Source: Pseudomonadota bacterium (lineage in GTDB: Bacteria; Desulfobacterota; Desulfobulbia; Desulfobulbales; Desulfobulbaceae). Taken from it: 12,244 bases of DNA. Below the pieces are notes generated by a model that ran no database searches, had not been told where the DNA came from, and worked only from the letters and a program-made list of their open reading frames with translations. The DNA lies in contig WRKE01000284.1 in NCBI GenBank assembly GCA_009778235.1, positions 1 to 12,244 on the forward strand, in the 5' to 3' direction. Shown here in pieces: positions 5,814-12,244 of this stretch; the first letter of the stretch is position 1; each line of letters opens with the position of its first letter. The translations under genes and the position numbers were made by a program.

Positions 5814-6353
5814 TTAGAGAGTTTTTTGGGTATGGTAACGGCTCAGTACGCCATACAGCATGTCGGGCAGGTCGTTTTTTTGACGGGAACTGCGCTGGAT
5901 CTGCCTGAGGCACTTGTCGAAGGTGAGCGCTTCTCTGAGAAAGATGTGCCGGAGCAAAAGCGAGATTAGCCGGGTGATGGTGGTCAGGTTGGCGATCCGG
6001 GCCTGCAGTTCGTGGTCGCGGTCAAAGGCGGTTGAGGCGAAAATCTCGACCGGTTTGCCATTGACTTCGCTCACCGAAAGATACCACTTGTTGCGATCGC
6101 GATCGATGGTCCGGTAACGCTTGCCATCGAGCACATCCGGCAGTTCGGCTTCGCCCTCAAGCGTCGTAGGGACTGGATTGGGGAGGATGGGCTCGTCCTG
6201 AAGACGCAGCCAGAGCCGTTTTACCACCTCTGGTTGTTCCTGCACGGTTCGGGCGAGGGCGGCACAGGAAGGGCAAAGTCCCAAGGGTGCGCCGGCTTGA
6301 GCTTTCTGAAGATTGCAGATCGTACAGAGAGAAGGGGTGGGCTCGGCAATCAC
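5814..6353 (-). CDS. Small zinc-ribbon plus TSCPD-like domain protein
   Basis: From a GTG start at 6353 the product has 179 residues. The N-terminus carries C10-x2-C13 and C27-x2-C30, a zinc-ribbon or treble-clef-like metal site. Residues about 71-150 match the TSCPD domain that ends class II (NrdJ) ribonucleotide reductases: LPDVLDGKRYRT, KWYLSVSEVNGKPVEIFAS and ITRLISLLLRHIF correspond to the 'LYVTxNxDxxGxPxEVF' and 'RLISLxLR' blocks. The TSCPD-type glycine/cysteine loop is replaced by DRDRNK and DRDHELQ, and no reductase catalytic domain is present. The GTG has GGAG 7 bases upstream (6364-6361). The frame stays open to an ATG at 6671, but that extension reads as Arg/Lys-rich non-coding sequence, so I reject it. 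It is convergent with the thioesterase and divergent from ileS. Free-standing TSCPD proteins are of unknown function; a regulatory or nucleotide-binding role related to ribonucleotide reductase is inference only. Confidence 0.8.
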   Translation of the reverse strand: MIAEPTPSLCTICNLQKAQAGAPLGLCPSCAALARTVQEQPEVVKRLWLRLQDEPILPNPVPTTLEGEAELPDVLDGKRYRTIDRDRNKWYLSVSEVNGKPVEIFASTAFDRDHELQARIANLTTITRLISLLLRHIFLREALTFDKCLRQIQRSSRQKNDLPDMLYGVLSRYHTQKTL

Positions 6354-6431
6354 GATGCAACTCCATGTGGTTGAAAATCGATTGACAAGGGCTTGCAAAA
6401 GGCGATCTCGCAAACCTTTAACATTACACCG

Positions 6432-6481
6432 GCGGCGAAAAAAGACAAGCAAGGATATCGGCCTCTTTTTTCTTTTGCCGC
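6432..6481. repeat. Bulged inverted repeat with purine/pyrimidine arms
   Basis: GCGGC (6432-6436) pairs with GCCGC (6477-6481), and the adjoining GAAAAAAGA (6437-6445) pairs with TCTTTTTTC (6464-6472). A TTTT bulge (6473-6476) separates the two blocks on one side, and the loop is 18 bases. Fourteen pairs in all. It overlaps the weak promoter candidate of the TSCPD-like gene and may be a regulatory site or cruciform. Confidence 0.4.
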
Positions 6482-6629
6482 GCCCCTCTGTTCTCATCCT
6501 GATTCCGCATACTCGAGTGTCTTGCTCGCCGGACATTGACCAGGCCATTTTCTGGCATTTCGACGAGCACCATGAAGAGAAATCTTTCAAAACATTTCTC
6601 CTCTCGCTCAATCCATGGAGCTTTCTCCC

Positions 6630-6657
6630 TTGCACTCTCATGCGGGATTGGTAAAAT
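6630..6657 (+). promoter_or_regulatory. Candidate sigma70 promoter of ileS with inverted repeat over the -10
   Basis: TTGCAC (6630-6635), a 16-base spacer and TAAAAT (6652-6657) match consensus at 4/6 and 5/6. Transcription would begin near 6664, giving a leader of about 60 bases. A perfect 6-base inverted repeat, GGGATT (6644-6649) / AATCCC (6655-6660), straddles the -10 box and would be well placed for a repressor, though it may be chance. This promoter probably serves ileS, lspA and fabD. Confidence 0.5.
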
Positions 6658-6723
6658 CCCCCACTTTGCAATCAGTTTCATCACGATGCTTTTTTTATTT
6701 ATTTTGCTCAATCAGGAACAATA

Positions 6724-9537
6724 ATGGACTACAGGGAAACACTGAACCTGCCGCAGACTAAATTCAAGATGAAGGCCAATCTGACCCAACGCGAGCCCAT
6801 GGTGCTCAAGCGTTGGGACCAGGATAATCTGTACGGAAAAATACAAGCAACCTCCGCCGGCCGCCCCCTGTTCGTGCTCCATGATGGCCCGCCCTATGCC
6901 AACGGCAACATCCATTTGGGCACGGCCTTTAACAAGGTGCTCAAGGATATCATCTTAAGGTCCAAGCGGATGGCCGGCTTCAACGCGCCCTACATTCCAG
7001 GCTGGGATTGCCACGGCCTGCCGATTGAGCACAATGTCGATCTGGAACTGGGGGGGAAAAAACAAACCATCTCCACCTTGGGTAAACGCTCGGCCTGCCG
7101 CAGTTACGCCGAAAAATGGATCAAGAAGCAGAAGGAGCAGTTCAAGCGCCTGGGCGTTATAGGCGACTGGGATCATCCCTACCTGACCATGAACCACCCC
7201 TACGAGGCGGCCATCGCCCGTGAGTTCAACAGATTTCTCCTCTCCGGCGCAGTGGTCCGCTCCAAGAAACCGGTCTACTGGTGCGCGACTTGCGGCACGG
7301 CCCTGGCCGAGGCAGAGGTCGACTATGCCGATCACACCTCGCCTTCGGTCTATGTCAAGTTTCCGGTGGCCGACGACCTCGGCCCATTGGTGCCGGAGCT
7401 GGCTGGCCGCAAGGCCGCGGTGCTGATCTGGACCACCACCCCCTGGACCTTGCCGGCCAACCTGGCCATCGCCTTCCATCCTGATTTTGAATACGCGGCG
7501 GTGGCGGTCGGCAACGAGGCCTGGATCCTGGCCAAGGAATTGGTGGCCTCCTGCATGGAACTGTTCGGCGTTGAACAGTATACGCTGCTTGCCACCTTTT
7601 CCGCCGCCAGCCTGGAAGGAAAGCGGTGCCGCCACCCTCTCATGGAGCGTGACTCCCTGATGGTGCTGGCCGACTACGTCACCGCTGATTCGGGTACCGG
7701 CTGCGTCCACACCGCGCCCGGCCACGGTGCCGACGACTACCTCACCGGCCTGCGCTACGGTCTGGATATCCTTTCGCCGGTGGATGACGCCGGCTGCTAC
7801 ACCGCCGAAGCCGGGCGCTATCAAAATCAAGAAATTCCCCAGGTCAACCGGCAGATCATCACCGACCTGGCCGCCGAAGGTTTTTTGATCAAGGAGGCCT
7901 CGCTCCGCCACAGCTATCCTCATTGCTGGCGCTGCAAGAAACCGGTGATGTACCGGGCCACGGCCCAGTGGTTCATCTCCATGGACAACCTTGATCTGCG
8001 CGCCAAGGCCCTGGCCGCGATCAACCAGGTCAAATGGACGCCAGCCTGGGGGCAGCAGCGGATCTTTGGCATGGTCGAGGCCCGGCCGGACTGGTGTCTG
8101 TCGCGGCAACGCACCTGGGGCGTACCAATCACGGTGTTGACCTGCGCCATGTGCGGCGAGATCCTCAAGCACCAGGCGGTCTGCGATCGGATCGACGAGT
8201 TGTTTATGAAGGAGGGTGCTGACGCCTGGTTCAAACACGATGCCGCTGATTTTATCCCCGAGGGCGTGGCCTGCGGCTGCGGCGGCCATGAATTTGCCAA
8301 GGAGTCGGATATCCTCGATGTCTGGTTCGATTCCGGGGTGAGTCACGCGGCGGTGGTCGAAGAGCGGCCAGAGCTGCGGGCCCCGGCGGACCTGTATCTG
8401 GAAGGCAGCGACCAACACCGGGGCTGGTTCCAGTCCGCTCTGCTCACTGCGGTGGGCACCAGGGGCCGTGCCCCCTACATGGGCGTGCTCACCCATGGCT
8501 ACGTGGTCGATGGCCAGGGCAAGAAGATGTCCAAATCGGTGGGCAACGTGGTGGCGCCCCAGGAGGTGATCGACCAGTACGGGGCCGAGGTGCTGCGGTT
8601 GTGGGTGGCCAGCGAAAACTACCAGGATGACGTCAAGGTTTCGGATGAAATCCTCAAGCATGTCTCCGACGCCTACCGCAAGATGCGCAACACCTTGCGT
8701 TTTCTCTTGAGCAACCTCTATGATTTCGATCCGGCCAAGGACAGCGTCGCGCCTGAAGAACTGCACGAGATCGACCGCTGGGCCCTGGCCAGGTTTGCCG
8801 AACTCAACGAGCGTATCATCCGCGCCTACGAGCGCTACGAGTTTCACGCCGTCTACCACGGGCTGCATAATTTCTGCGGCACCACCATCTCCAGCCTCTA
8901 TCTGGATGTGCTCAAGGACCGGCTCTACTGCTCGCTGCCGGGTGGCCCGGATCGGCGTGCCGCCCAGACCGCGCTCCACCGGATCCTCGACGGCCTGTTG
9001 CGGCTGATGGCGCCGATTCTCTGCTTCACCGCCGCCGAGGCCTGGGAGCATCTGTACCAACTGGAAGAGAAGGCCCCGCTTGAGCAAAGCATCTTTTTTG
9101 CCGATTTTGCCGAGGGCGGCGACAGTGGACAGGATGCGGCCTTTGACGAGCGCTGGAGTCGGCTGCTGGGCCTGCGCGGCGCCATCACCAAGGTGCTGGA
9201 GAGGGCGCGTCAGGACAAGGTGATCGGCTTGGCGCTCGATGCCGAGGTGGTTCTGCGGGCCAATGGCGAGTGGGCGGAGTTTCTTGTGACCGCTGGCTGC
9301 ACGGCACAGTTGCAGGAGCTGTGCATCGTTTCCAGCCTGCGGCTGGCTGACGGCCAAGACAGTGGCCTGGCCTTTGCCGGGGTGGAAGGAATGGAAGGCA
9401 TCGAGCTTGCGGTTGTTCCGGCCCCGGGCGCCAAGTGCGAGCGTTGCTGGACCATTTCGCCCACGGTCGGCGAGGATGCGGCTCACCCCAGCCTCTGTGG
9501 CCGCTGCGGAACCGTGGTCCGCCAACTGGCGGCCTGA
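6724..9537 (+). CDS. ileS: Isoleucyl-tRNA synthetase (class I)
   Basis: IleRS charges tRNA-Ile with isoleucine in the cytoplasm and hydrolyses mischarged valine. The 937-residue product is full length for the bacterial, zinc-containing type. The N-terminal signature reads DGPPYANGNIHLGT (54-67), with HLGT in place of the textbook HIGH, a variant that to my knowledge occurs in related sulfate reducers. The CP1 editing domain shows WTTTPWTLPAN (236-246) and HTAPGHGADDY (329-339). DVWFDSGVSH lies near residues 530-542, and the KMSKS loop is at 601-605. The C-terminal zinc site is C905-x2-C908 with C925-x2-C928. The ATG has AGGA at 6714-6717, 6 bases upstream, and the MDYRETLNLPQTKF opening is typical of the family. 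It is the first gene of a plus-strand cluster; lspA starts 4 bases after its stop. Confidence 0.98.
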   Translation: MDYRETLNLPQTKFKMKANLTQREPMVLKRWDQDNLYGKIQATSAGRPLFVLHDGPPYANGNIHLGTAFNKVLKDIILRSKRMAGFNAPYIPGWDCHGLPIEHNVDLELGGKKQTISTLGKRSACRSYAEKWIKKQKEQFKRLGVIGDWDHPYLTMNHPYEAAIAREFNRFLLSGAVVRSKKPVYWCATCGTALAEAEVDYADHTSPSVYVKFPVADDLGPLVPELAGRKAAVLIWTTTPWTLPANLAIAFHPDFEYAAVAVGNEAWILAKELVASCMELFGVEQYTLLATFSAASLEGKRCRHPLMERDSLMVLADYVTADSGTGCVHTAPGHGADDYLTGLRYGLDILSPVDDAGCYTAEAGRYQNQEIPQVNRQIITDLAAEGFLIKEASLRHSYPHCWRCKKPVMYRATAQWFISMDNLDLRAKALAAINQVKWTPAWGQQRIFGMVEARPDWCLSRQRTWGVPITVLTCAMCGEILKHQAVCDRIDELFMKEGADAWFKHDAADFIPEGVACGCGGHEFAKESDILDVWFDSGVSHAAVVEERPELRAPADLYLEGSDQHRGWFQSALLTAVGTRGRAPYMGVLTHGYVVDGQGKKMSKSVGNVVAPQEVIDQYGAEVLRLWVASENYQDDVKVSDEILKHVSDAYRKMRNTLRFLLSNLYDFDPAKDSVAPEELHEIDRWALARFAELNERIIRAYERYEFHAVYHGLHNFCGTTISSLYLDVLKDRLYCSLPGGPDRRAAQTALHRILDGLLRLMAPILCFTAAEAWEHLYQLEEKAPLEQSIFFADFAEGGDSGQDAAFDERWSRLLGLRGAITKVLERARQDKVIGLALDAEVVLRANGEWAEFLVTAGCTAQLQELCIVSSLRLADGQDSGLAFAGVEGMEGIELAVVPAPGAKCERCWTISPTVGEDAAHPSLCGRCGTVVRQLAA

Positions 9538-9541
9538 AGGA

Positions 9542-10015
9542 ATGGCGACGTTGGTCTTTTTTTTCATCATCCTGGCGGTGGTCTGCATCGACTGGGCGAG
9601 CAAGGCCTGGATCATCGCGCATTTTTCCCTGCACGAGAGCCTGGAGGTCATCCCCGGCCTGTTCAACCTGACCCATTTGACCAACAACGGCGCTGCCTTC
9701 GGCATGCTGGCCGGACAGCCGGCGCTTTGGCGGCAGGTTTTCTTCATTGGTGCCGCCGGCATCGCCTTGGTGTGTATCTGGATAGCCCAGCGCAGCTTCA
9801 GCCAGCGCAGCCAGGCGTACTCGGTGGCCTTGGCCCTGATCGCCGGCGGCGCCATCGGCAATCTGATCGACCGGATTCGCTGGGGATTCGTGGTCGATTT
9901 CCTGGATTTTTATCTGGGACAGTCGCACTGGCCCGCCTTTAATGTCGCCGATTCCGCGATCACCGTCGGGGTCACCCTGTTCATTGTGTACAATCTCCTG
10001 CTCGACCGGCAATGA
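9542..10015 (+). CDS. lspA: Lipoprotein signal peptidase (signal peptidase II)
   Basis: LspA is an inner-membrane aspartic protease that removes the signal peptide from diacylated prolipoproteins. The 157-residue product has four predicted membrane segments (about 2-18, 65-84, 93-109 and 139-154). The catalytic aspartates are Asp110 in GGAIGNLIDRI (102-112) and Asp137 in FNVADSAI (133-140). NLTHLTNNGAAFG (42-54) is the conserved substrate-binding segment. The ATG at 9542 is 4 bases past the ileS stop, but the AAGGA (9538-9542) overlaps it; the in-frame TTG at 9551 would have that site at ideal spacing, so a start three codons later is a real alternative. The frame is open upstream inside ileS, where it is non-coding. 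The ileS-lspA pairing is widespread in bacteria, which strengthens both calls. Confidence 0.95.
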   Translation: MATLVFFFIILAVVCIDWASKAWIIAHFSLHESLEVIPGLFNLTHLTNNGAAFGMLAGQPALWRQVFFIGAAGIALVCIWIAQRSFSQRSQAYSVALALIAGGAIGNLIDRIRWGFVVDFLDFYLGQSHWPAFNVADSAITVGVTLFIVYNLLLDRQ

Positions 10016-10052
10016 GTCGGCGGGCGGGTCAATAGCGACTGTTTGCATGCGC

Positions 10053-11000
10053 ATGAAAAAAACCGCCATTTTCTTCCCGGGACAGGGGTCCCAATATGTG
10101 GGCATGGGCCAGGCCTTGGTCGAACAGGATGCGGAAGCCGCTGCCCTGATGGATCTGGCCGAGCAGATCTCCGGCTTCCCGATCCATACCCTGTGTTTTC
10201 AGGGGCCGCTGGCGGATCTGACCCGGGTGCTCTACCTTCAGCCGGCCCTGACCGTGGTCAATCTGATCTGCTGGCAGCAGTTGCTCAAGGTCTTGCCCGG
10301 TTTCACCCCCTCTTTTTTAGCCGGCCACAGCTTAGGTGAATATTCCGCCCTCCACGGGGCCGGGGTGCTAACCCTGGAGGATACTCTGGCGCTGGTCACC
10401 AAGCGCGGCCAGTTGATGGAGCGCGAGGGCGCGGCGCATCCCGGCGGCATGCGGGCGGTGCTGGGGCTGGATATCGACCAGATCGAGGCGATTCTGGCCG
10501 ATTTTATTGGTCCGGGCGTGGCGGTGGTGGCCAACCATAATACGGCTTCCCAAATTGTTCTCTCCGGGGACGCGGCCGGGCTCGATGCCGTTACCGCCGT
10601 TTGTGCCGCCCAGGGAGGCAGGATTTTCCCGCTCAATGTCAGCGTTGCCAACCATAGCCCATTGGTGGCCGGCGCGGTGGACGATTTCGCCGCGTTCATG
10701 GCCAATATCACCTTCCGCCCCCCCCAGGTGCCGGTGTTGTGCAACGTCACCGGCGGTTCGGAGCGGGACCCCGGCCAATTGAAAGGGATCATGGCCCGGC
10801 AGATCGCTACCCGGGTCCACTGGCTGCCGATTGTCGAGCGCATGATCGCAGAAGGGGTCGAGGTGATGGTCGAATTGGGGCCCAAGAACGTCCTCACCGG
10901 GATGGTCAAGAAGATCCTGCCGAAACAGTCCGACATCATCTGCCTCCAGGCCGACACCCCGGAGGGCCTGGCCAAGGTGGCCGAGATCGTGGCCGGATGA
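10053..11000 (+). CDS. fabD: Malonyl-CoA:ACP transacylase
   Basis: FabD moves malonyl groups from CoA to acyl carrier protein, supplying the extender unit for type II fatty-acid synthesis. The 315-residue product starts with the family opening FFPGQGSQYVGMG (7-19), has the nucleophile Ser93 in GHSLGEYSA (91-99), Arg118 (KRGQLM) for the malonyl carboxylate, and catalytic His201 in VANHSPL (198-204), where many homologues have F before the His. CNVTG (230-234) and LGPKNVLTGMV (275-285) complete the pattern. It begins 37 bases after lspA. ATGs at 10047 and 10053 are two codons apart and neither has a clear ribosome binding site; I prefer 10053 because MKKTAIFFPGQGSQ is the usual beginning. Usual partners (fabH, acpP, plsX, fabG) are not adjacent in this window. 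A secondary-metabolism acyltransferase is unlikely given the lone, complete FabD architecture. Confidence 0.93.
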   Translation: MKKTAIFFPGQGSQYVGMGQALVEQDAEAAALMDLAEQISGFPIHTLCFQGPLADLTRVLYLQPALTVVNLICWQQLLKVLPGFTPSFLAGHSLGEYSALHGAGVLTLEDTLALVTKRGQLMEREGAAHPGGMRAVLGLDIDQIEAILADFIGPGVAVVANHNTASQIVLSGDAAGLDAVTAVCAAQGGRIFPLNVSVANHSPLVAGAVDDFAAFMANITFRPPQVPVLCNVTGGSERDPGQLKGIMARQIATRVHWLPIVERMIAEGVEVMVELGPKNVLTGMVKKILPKQSDIICLQADTPEGLAKVAEIVAG

Positions 11001-11033
11001 TAACCTCCCGGCCCAACATGGTTTTCTTCTTGC

Positions 11034-11062
11034 TTGACAAGCAAAGTCATGTCGGGTATGTA
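11034..11062 (+). promoter_or_regulatory. Candidate promoter of ffh in the fabD-ffh gap
   Basis: A perfect TTGACA (11034-11039) is followed after 17 bases by TATGTA (11057-11062), a weak -10. A 6-base inverted repeat with a 3-base centre, TTGCTT-GAC-AAGCAA (11030-11044), overlaps the -35. Transcription from here would give ffh a leader of about 80 bases, separating its expression from ileS-lspA-fabD. No gene is seen in the rest of the 150-base gap (11001-11150), and I see no convincing terminator after fabD. Confidence 0.4.
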
Positions 11063-11150
11063 TCCCAATTTTCCGTGCAGAAAACCGCAAGCGGCATCCA
11101 TAGCGGCTATTGTGCGATGAATCCCTCATGACCTTGCCACGTTATGTATC

Positions 11151-12244
11151 ATGTTTGAGAATTTAACCGATCGTCTTGAGAGTGCGTTTAAGAAGCTGCG
11201 CGGCCATGGCCGGCTGACTGAAGAGAATATTCAGGAGGCCATGGGCGAGGTGCGCACCGCGCTGCTCGAGGCGGATGTCAATTTTGGCGTGGTCAAGGAG
11301 TTCATCGCCTCGGTCACCGCCAAGGCCATCGGCAAGGAAGTGCTGGCCAGTCTTTCGCCCGGCCAGCAGGTGGTCAGGGTGGTGCACGACCACCTGGTCG
11401 AATTGCTCGGCAACCAGGCCCAGCCGCTCAAGCTTGACGGCCGGCAGCCGGTGACCATCATGCTTGCCGGTCTCCAGGGGTCGGGTAAGACCACCACCGC
11501 TGCCAAGCTGGCTCGCCAGCTCAAGGAAAAGGGTCGTTCACCCTTGCTGGTGCCGGCCGACGTCTACCGGCCCGCCGCCATTGAGCAGTTGCATGTCCTG
11601 GGTGGGCAGGTTGAGGTGCCGGTCTTCGCTTCGACCACTGAGCAAAAACCCGTGGACATCGCTCGCCAGGCATTTGTCGAGGCAAGCGCCGGCCCCTATG
11701 ACACGGTGATCATCGATACCGCCGGCCGGCTGCATGTCGATGATGCCCTCATGGCCGAGCTGCGCGAAATCAGCCGGGCAGTGCCGCTGACCGAGGTGCT
11801 GTTTGTCGCCGATGCCATGACCGGCCAGGATGCGGTCACCGTAGCCGACAAGTTCAACAGTGAACTCGAGATCACCGGCGTCATCCTGACCAAGATGGAA
11901 GGCGACGCCCGCGGTGGCGCGGCCTTGTCGGTCAAGAAGGTGACCGGCAAGCCGATCAAGTTCGTCGGGGTCGGCGAATCGGTCGAGGCCTTGGAGGTCT
12001 TCCATCCCGACCGGGCCGCCTCCCGCATTCTGGGCATGGGCGACGTTTTGTCGCTGATCGAGAAGGCGGAAGCGGTCGTTGACCAGAAAAACGCCGACCT
12101 CCTGGCCCGCAAGATTCAGAAAAACGCCTTCACCCTGGAAGATTTCCTCGATCAGATCCAGCAGATCAAAAAAATGGGCAGCCTGGAGCAGATCATGGGC
12201 ATGATCCCCGGGATCAATAAGCTCAAGCAGATCAAGGACGCTCC
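11151..12244 (+). CDS. ffh: Signal recognition particle GTPase Ffh (SRP54), 3' end outside window
   Basis: Ffh binds 4.5S RNA and signal anchors of nascent membrane proteins and docks with FtsY to deliver ribosomes to the membrane. The 364 visible codons cover the helical N domain (1 to about 95), the complete G domain and the beginning of the methionine-rich M domain (from about 300). G-domain motifs: GLQGSGKTT (107-115), DVYRPAAIEQL (137-147), DTAGR (189-193), TKMEGDARGG (247-256), then GKPIKFVGVGE and FHPDRAASRILGMGD. Ffh is told from FtsY by GDARGG and RILGMGD. Oddity: the G4 motif reads T-K-M-E, with Glu250 in place of the Asp that recognises guanine. The ATG at 11151 has no clear ribosome binding site, but the opening MFENLTDRLESAFKKLRG is the family's usual N-terminus. 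rpsP, the usual next gene in many bacteria, would lie beyond the edge. Confidence 0.97.
   Translation, partial: MFENLTDRLESAFKKLRGHGRLTEENIQEAMGEVRTALLEADVNFGVVKEFIASVTAKAIGKEVLASLSPGQQVVRVVHDHLVELLGNQAQPLKLDGRQPVTIMLAGLQGSGKTTTAAKLARQLKEKGRSPLLVPADVYRPAAIEQLHVLGGQVEVPVFASTTEQKPVDIARQAFVEASAGPYDTVIIDTAGRLHVDDALMAELREISRAVPLTEVLFVADAMTGQDAVTVADKFNSELEITGVILTKMEGDARGGAALSVKKVTGKPIKFVGVGESVEALEVFHPDRAASRILGMGDVLSLIEKAEAVVDQKNADLLARKIQKNAFTLEDFLDQIQQIKKMGSLEQIMGMIPGINKLKQIKDA

Larger units (their letters stand above)
6354..6723. other. 370-base non-coding gap between divergent TSCPD-like gene and ileS
   Basis: I see no convincing gene here: short frames on both strands lack ribosome binding sites and have atypical composition. 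It is visibly more AT-rich than its surroundings, as expected of a divergent promoter region. It contains the ileS promoter candidate (6630-6657), a bulged A/T-rich hairpin (6432-6481) and a weak minus-strand promoter candidate for the TSCPD-like gene (TTGTCT, 16 bases, TAATGT, at about 6422-6449). I looked for a T-box leader before ileS (specifier hairpin and antiterminator with a conserved TGGNACCGCG) and did not find one. Confidence 0.6.

Noticed and set aside
5749..5827. Strong intrinsic terminator for the thioesterase gene
   Set aside because: The hairpin at 5793-5808 is real, but the T6 run starts 14 bases after the stem, too far for classical termination; it is reported only as a possible terminator.
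6354..6671. N-terminal extension of the TSCPD-like protein to an ATG at 6671
   Set aside because: The extra 106 residues are Arg/Lys/Ser-rich without domain features and cover the AT-rich promoter gap, while the GTG at 6353 has GGAG 7 bases upstream, just before the zinc-ribbon motif.
6913..6924. IleRS signature reads HLGT in place of HIGH, possible loss of function
   Set aside because: The surrounding DGPPYANG and the KMSKS loop are intact, and to my knowledge HxGT occurs in IleRS of related sulfate reducers, so it is a natural variant.
6955..9861. A 968-codon open frame on the minus strand, antisense to ileS and running into lspA
   Set aside because: It crosses two well-supported genes, shows no domain and has shadow-like composition (reversed GC-biased codons); its length reflects rarity of stop codons, not coding.
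1..12244. Mobile element, phage, defence island or CRISPR content
   Set aside because: No transposase, integrase, terminal repeats, spaced direct repeats or defence-gene motifs were seen on either strand; the genes are respiratory or housekeeping.

Overview
The window looks like chromosomal DNA from an anaerobic, GC-rich bacterium of the Desulfobacterota (sulfate- or sulfur-reducing 'Deltaproteobacteria'), most likely near the Desulfobulbales. This is inferred from an exported molybdopterin oxidoreductase module of sulfur-compound-respiration type, from the character of the housekeeping proteins (IleRS with an HLGT signature and a C-terminal zinc site), and from a free-standing TSCPD-type protein. 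No taxonomic search could be run. There are no tRNA or rRNA genes, insertion sequences, phage genes or CRISPR arrays.

Region 1 (1-3630, minus strand) is a respiratory molybdoenzyme operon read toward the left edge. It holds a TorD-family assembly chaperone, a Tat-exported catalytic subunit of the PhsA/PsrA (thiosulfate/polysulfide reductase) branch, and a ferredoxin-like subunit with four [4Fe-4S] motifs that runs off the window. A membrane quinol-oxidising subunit (NrfD/PsrC type) would be expected just outside. The chaperone would load the cofactor and proof-read Tat export, the large subunit would reduce the substrate in the periplasm, and the Fe-S subunit would wire it to the membrane.

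Region 2 (about 3631-5813) starts with an intergenic zone carrying candidate divergent, overlapping promoters and a striking nested inverted repeat in the putative leader of the molybdoenzyme operon. It is followed on the plus strand by an orphan protein with two EF-hand-like calcium loops, then by a small hotdog-fold thioesterase of the FlK family with a complete Thr/Glu/His triad and a near-consensus sigma70 promoter of its own.

Region 3 (5814-6723) has a minus-strand gene, convergent with the thioesterase, for a small protein that joins a four-cysteine zinc-ribbon-like N-terminus to a TSCPD-like domain (the C-terminal module of class II ribonucleotide reductases). A 370-base non-coding gap separates it from the next gene.

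Region 4 (6724-12244, plus strand) is a housekeeping cluster: ileS (isoleucyl-tRNA synthetase), lspA (signal peptidase II) only 4 bases later, fabD (malonyl-CoA:ACP transacylase), then after a 150-base gap with its own promoter candidate, ffh (SRP GTPase), truncated by the right edge. Three of the products serve translation, lipoprotein maturation and membrane targeting, and the fourth starts fatty-acid elongation. The items most worth a second look are the structured leader of the molybdoenzyme operon, the free-standing zinc-ribbon/TSCPD protein, the orphan EF-hand protein, and an Asp-to-Glu substitution in the G4 (TKxD) motif of Ffh.
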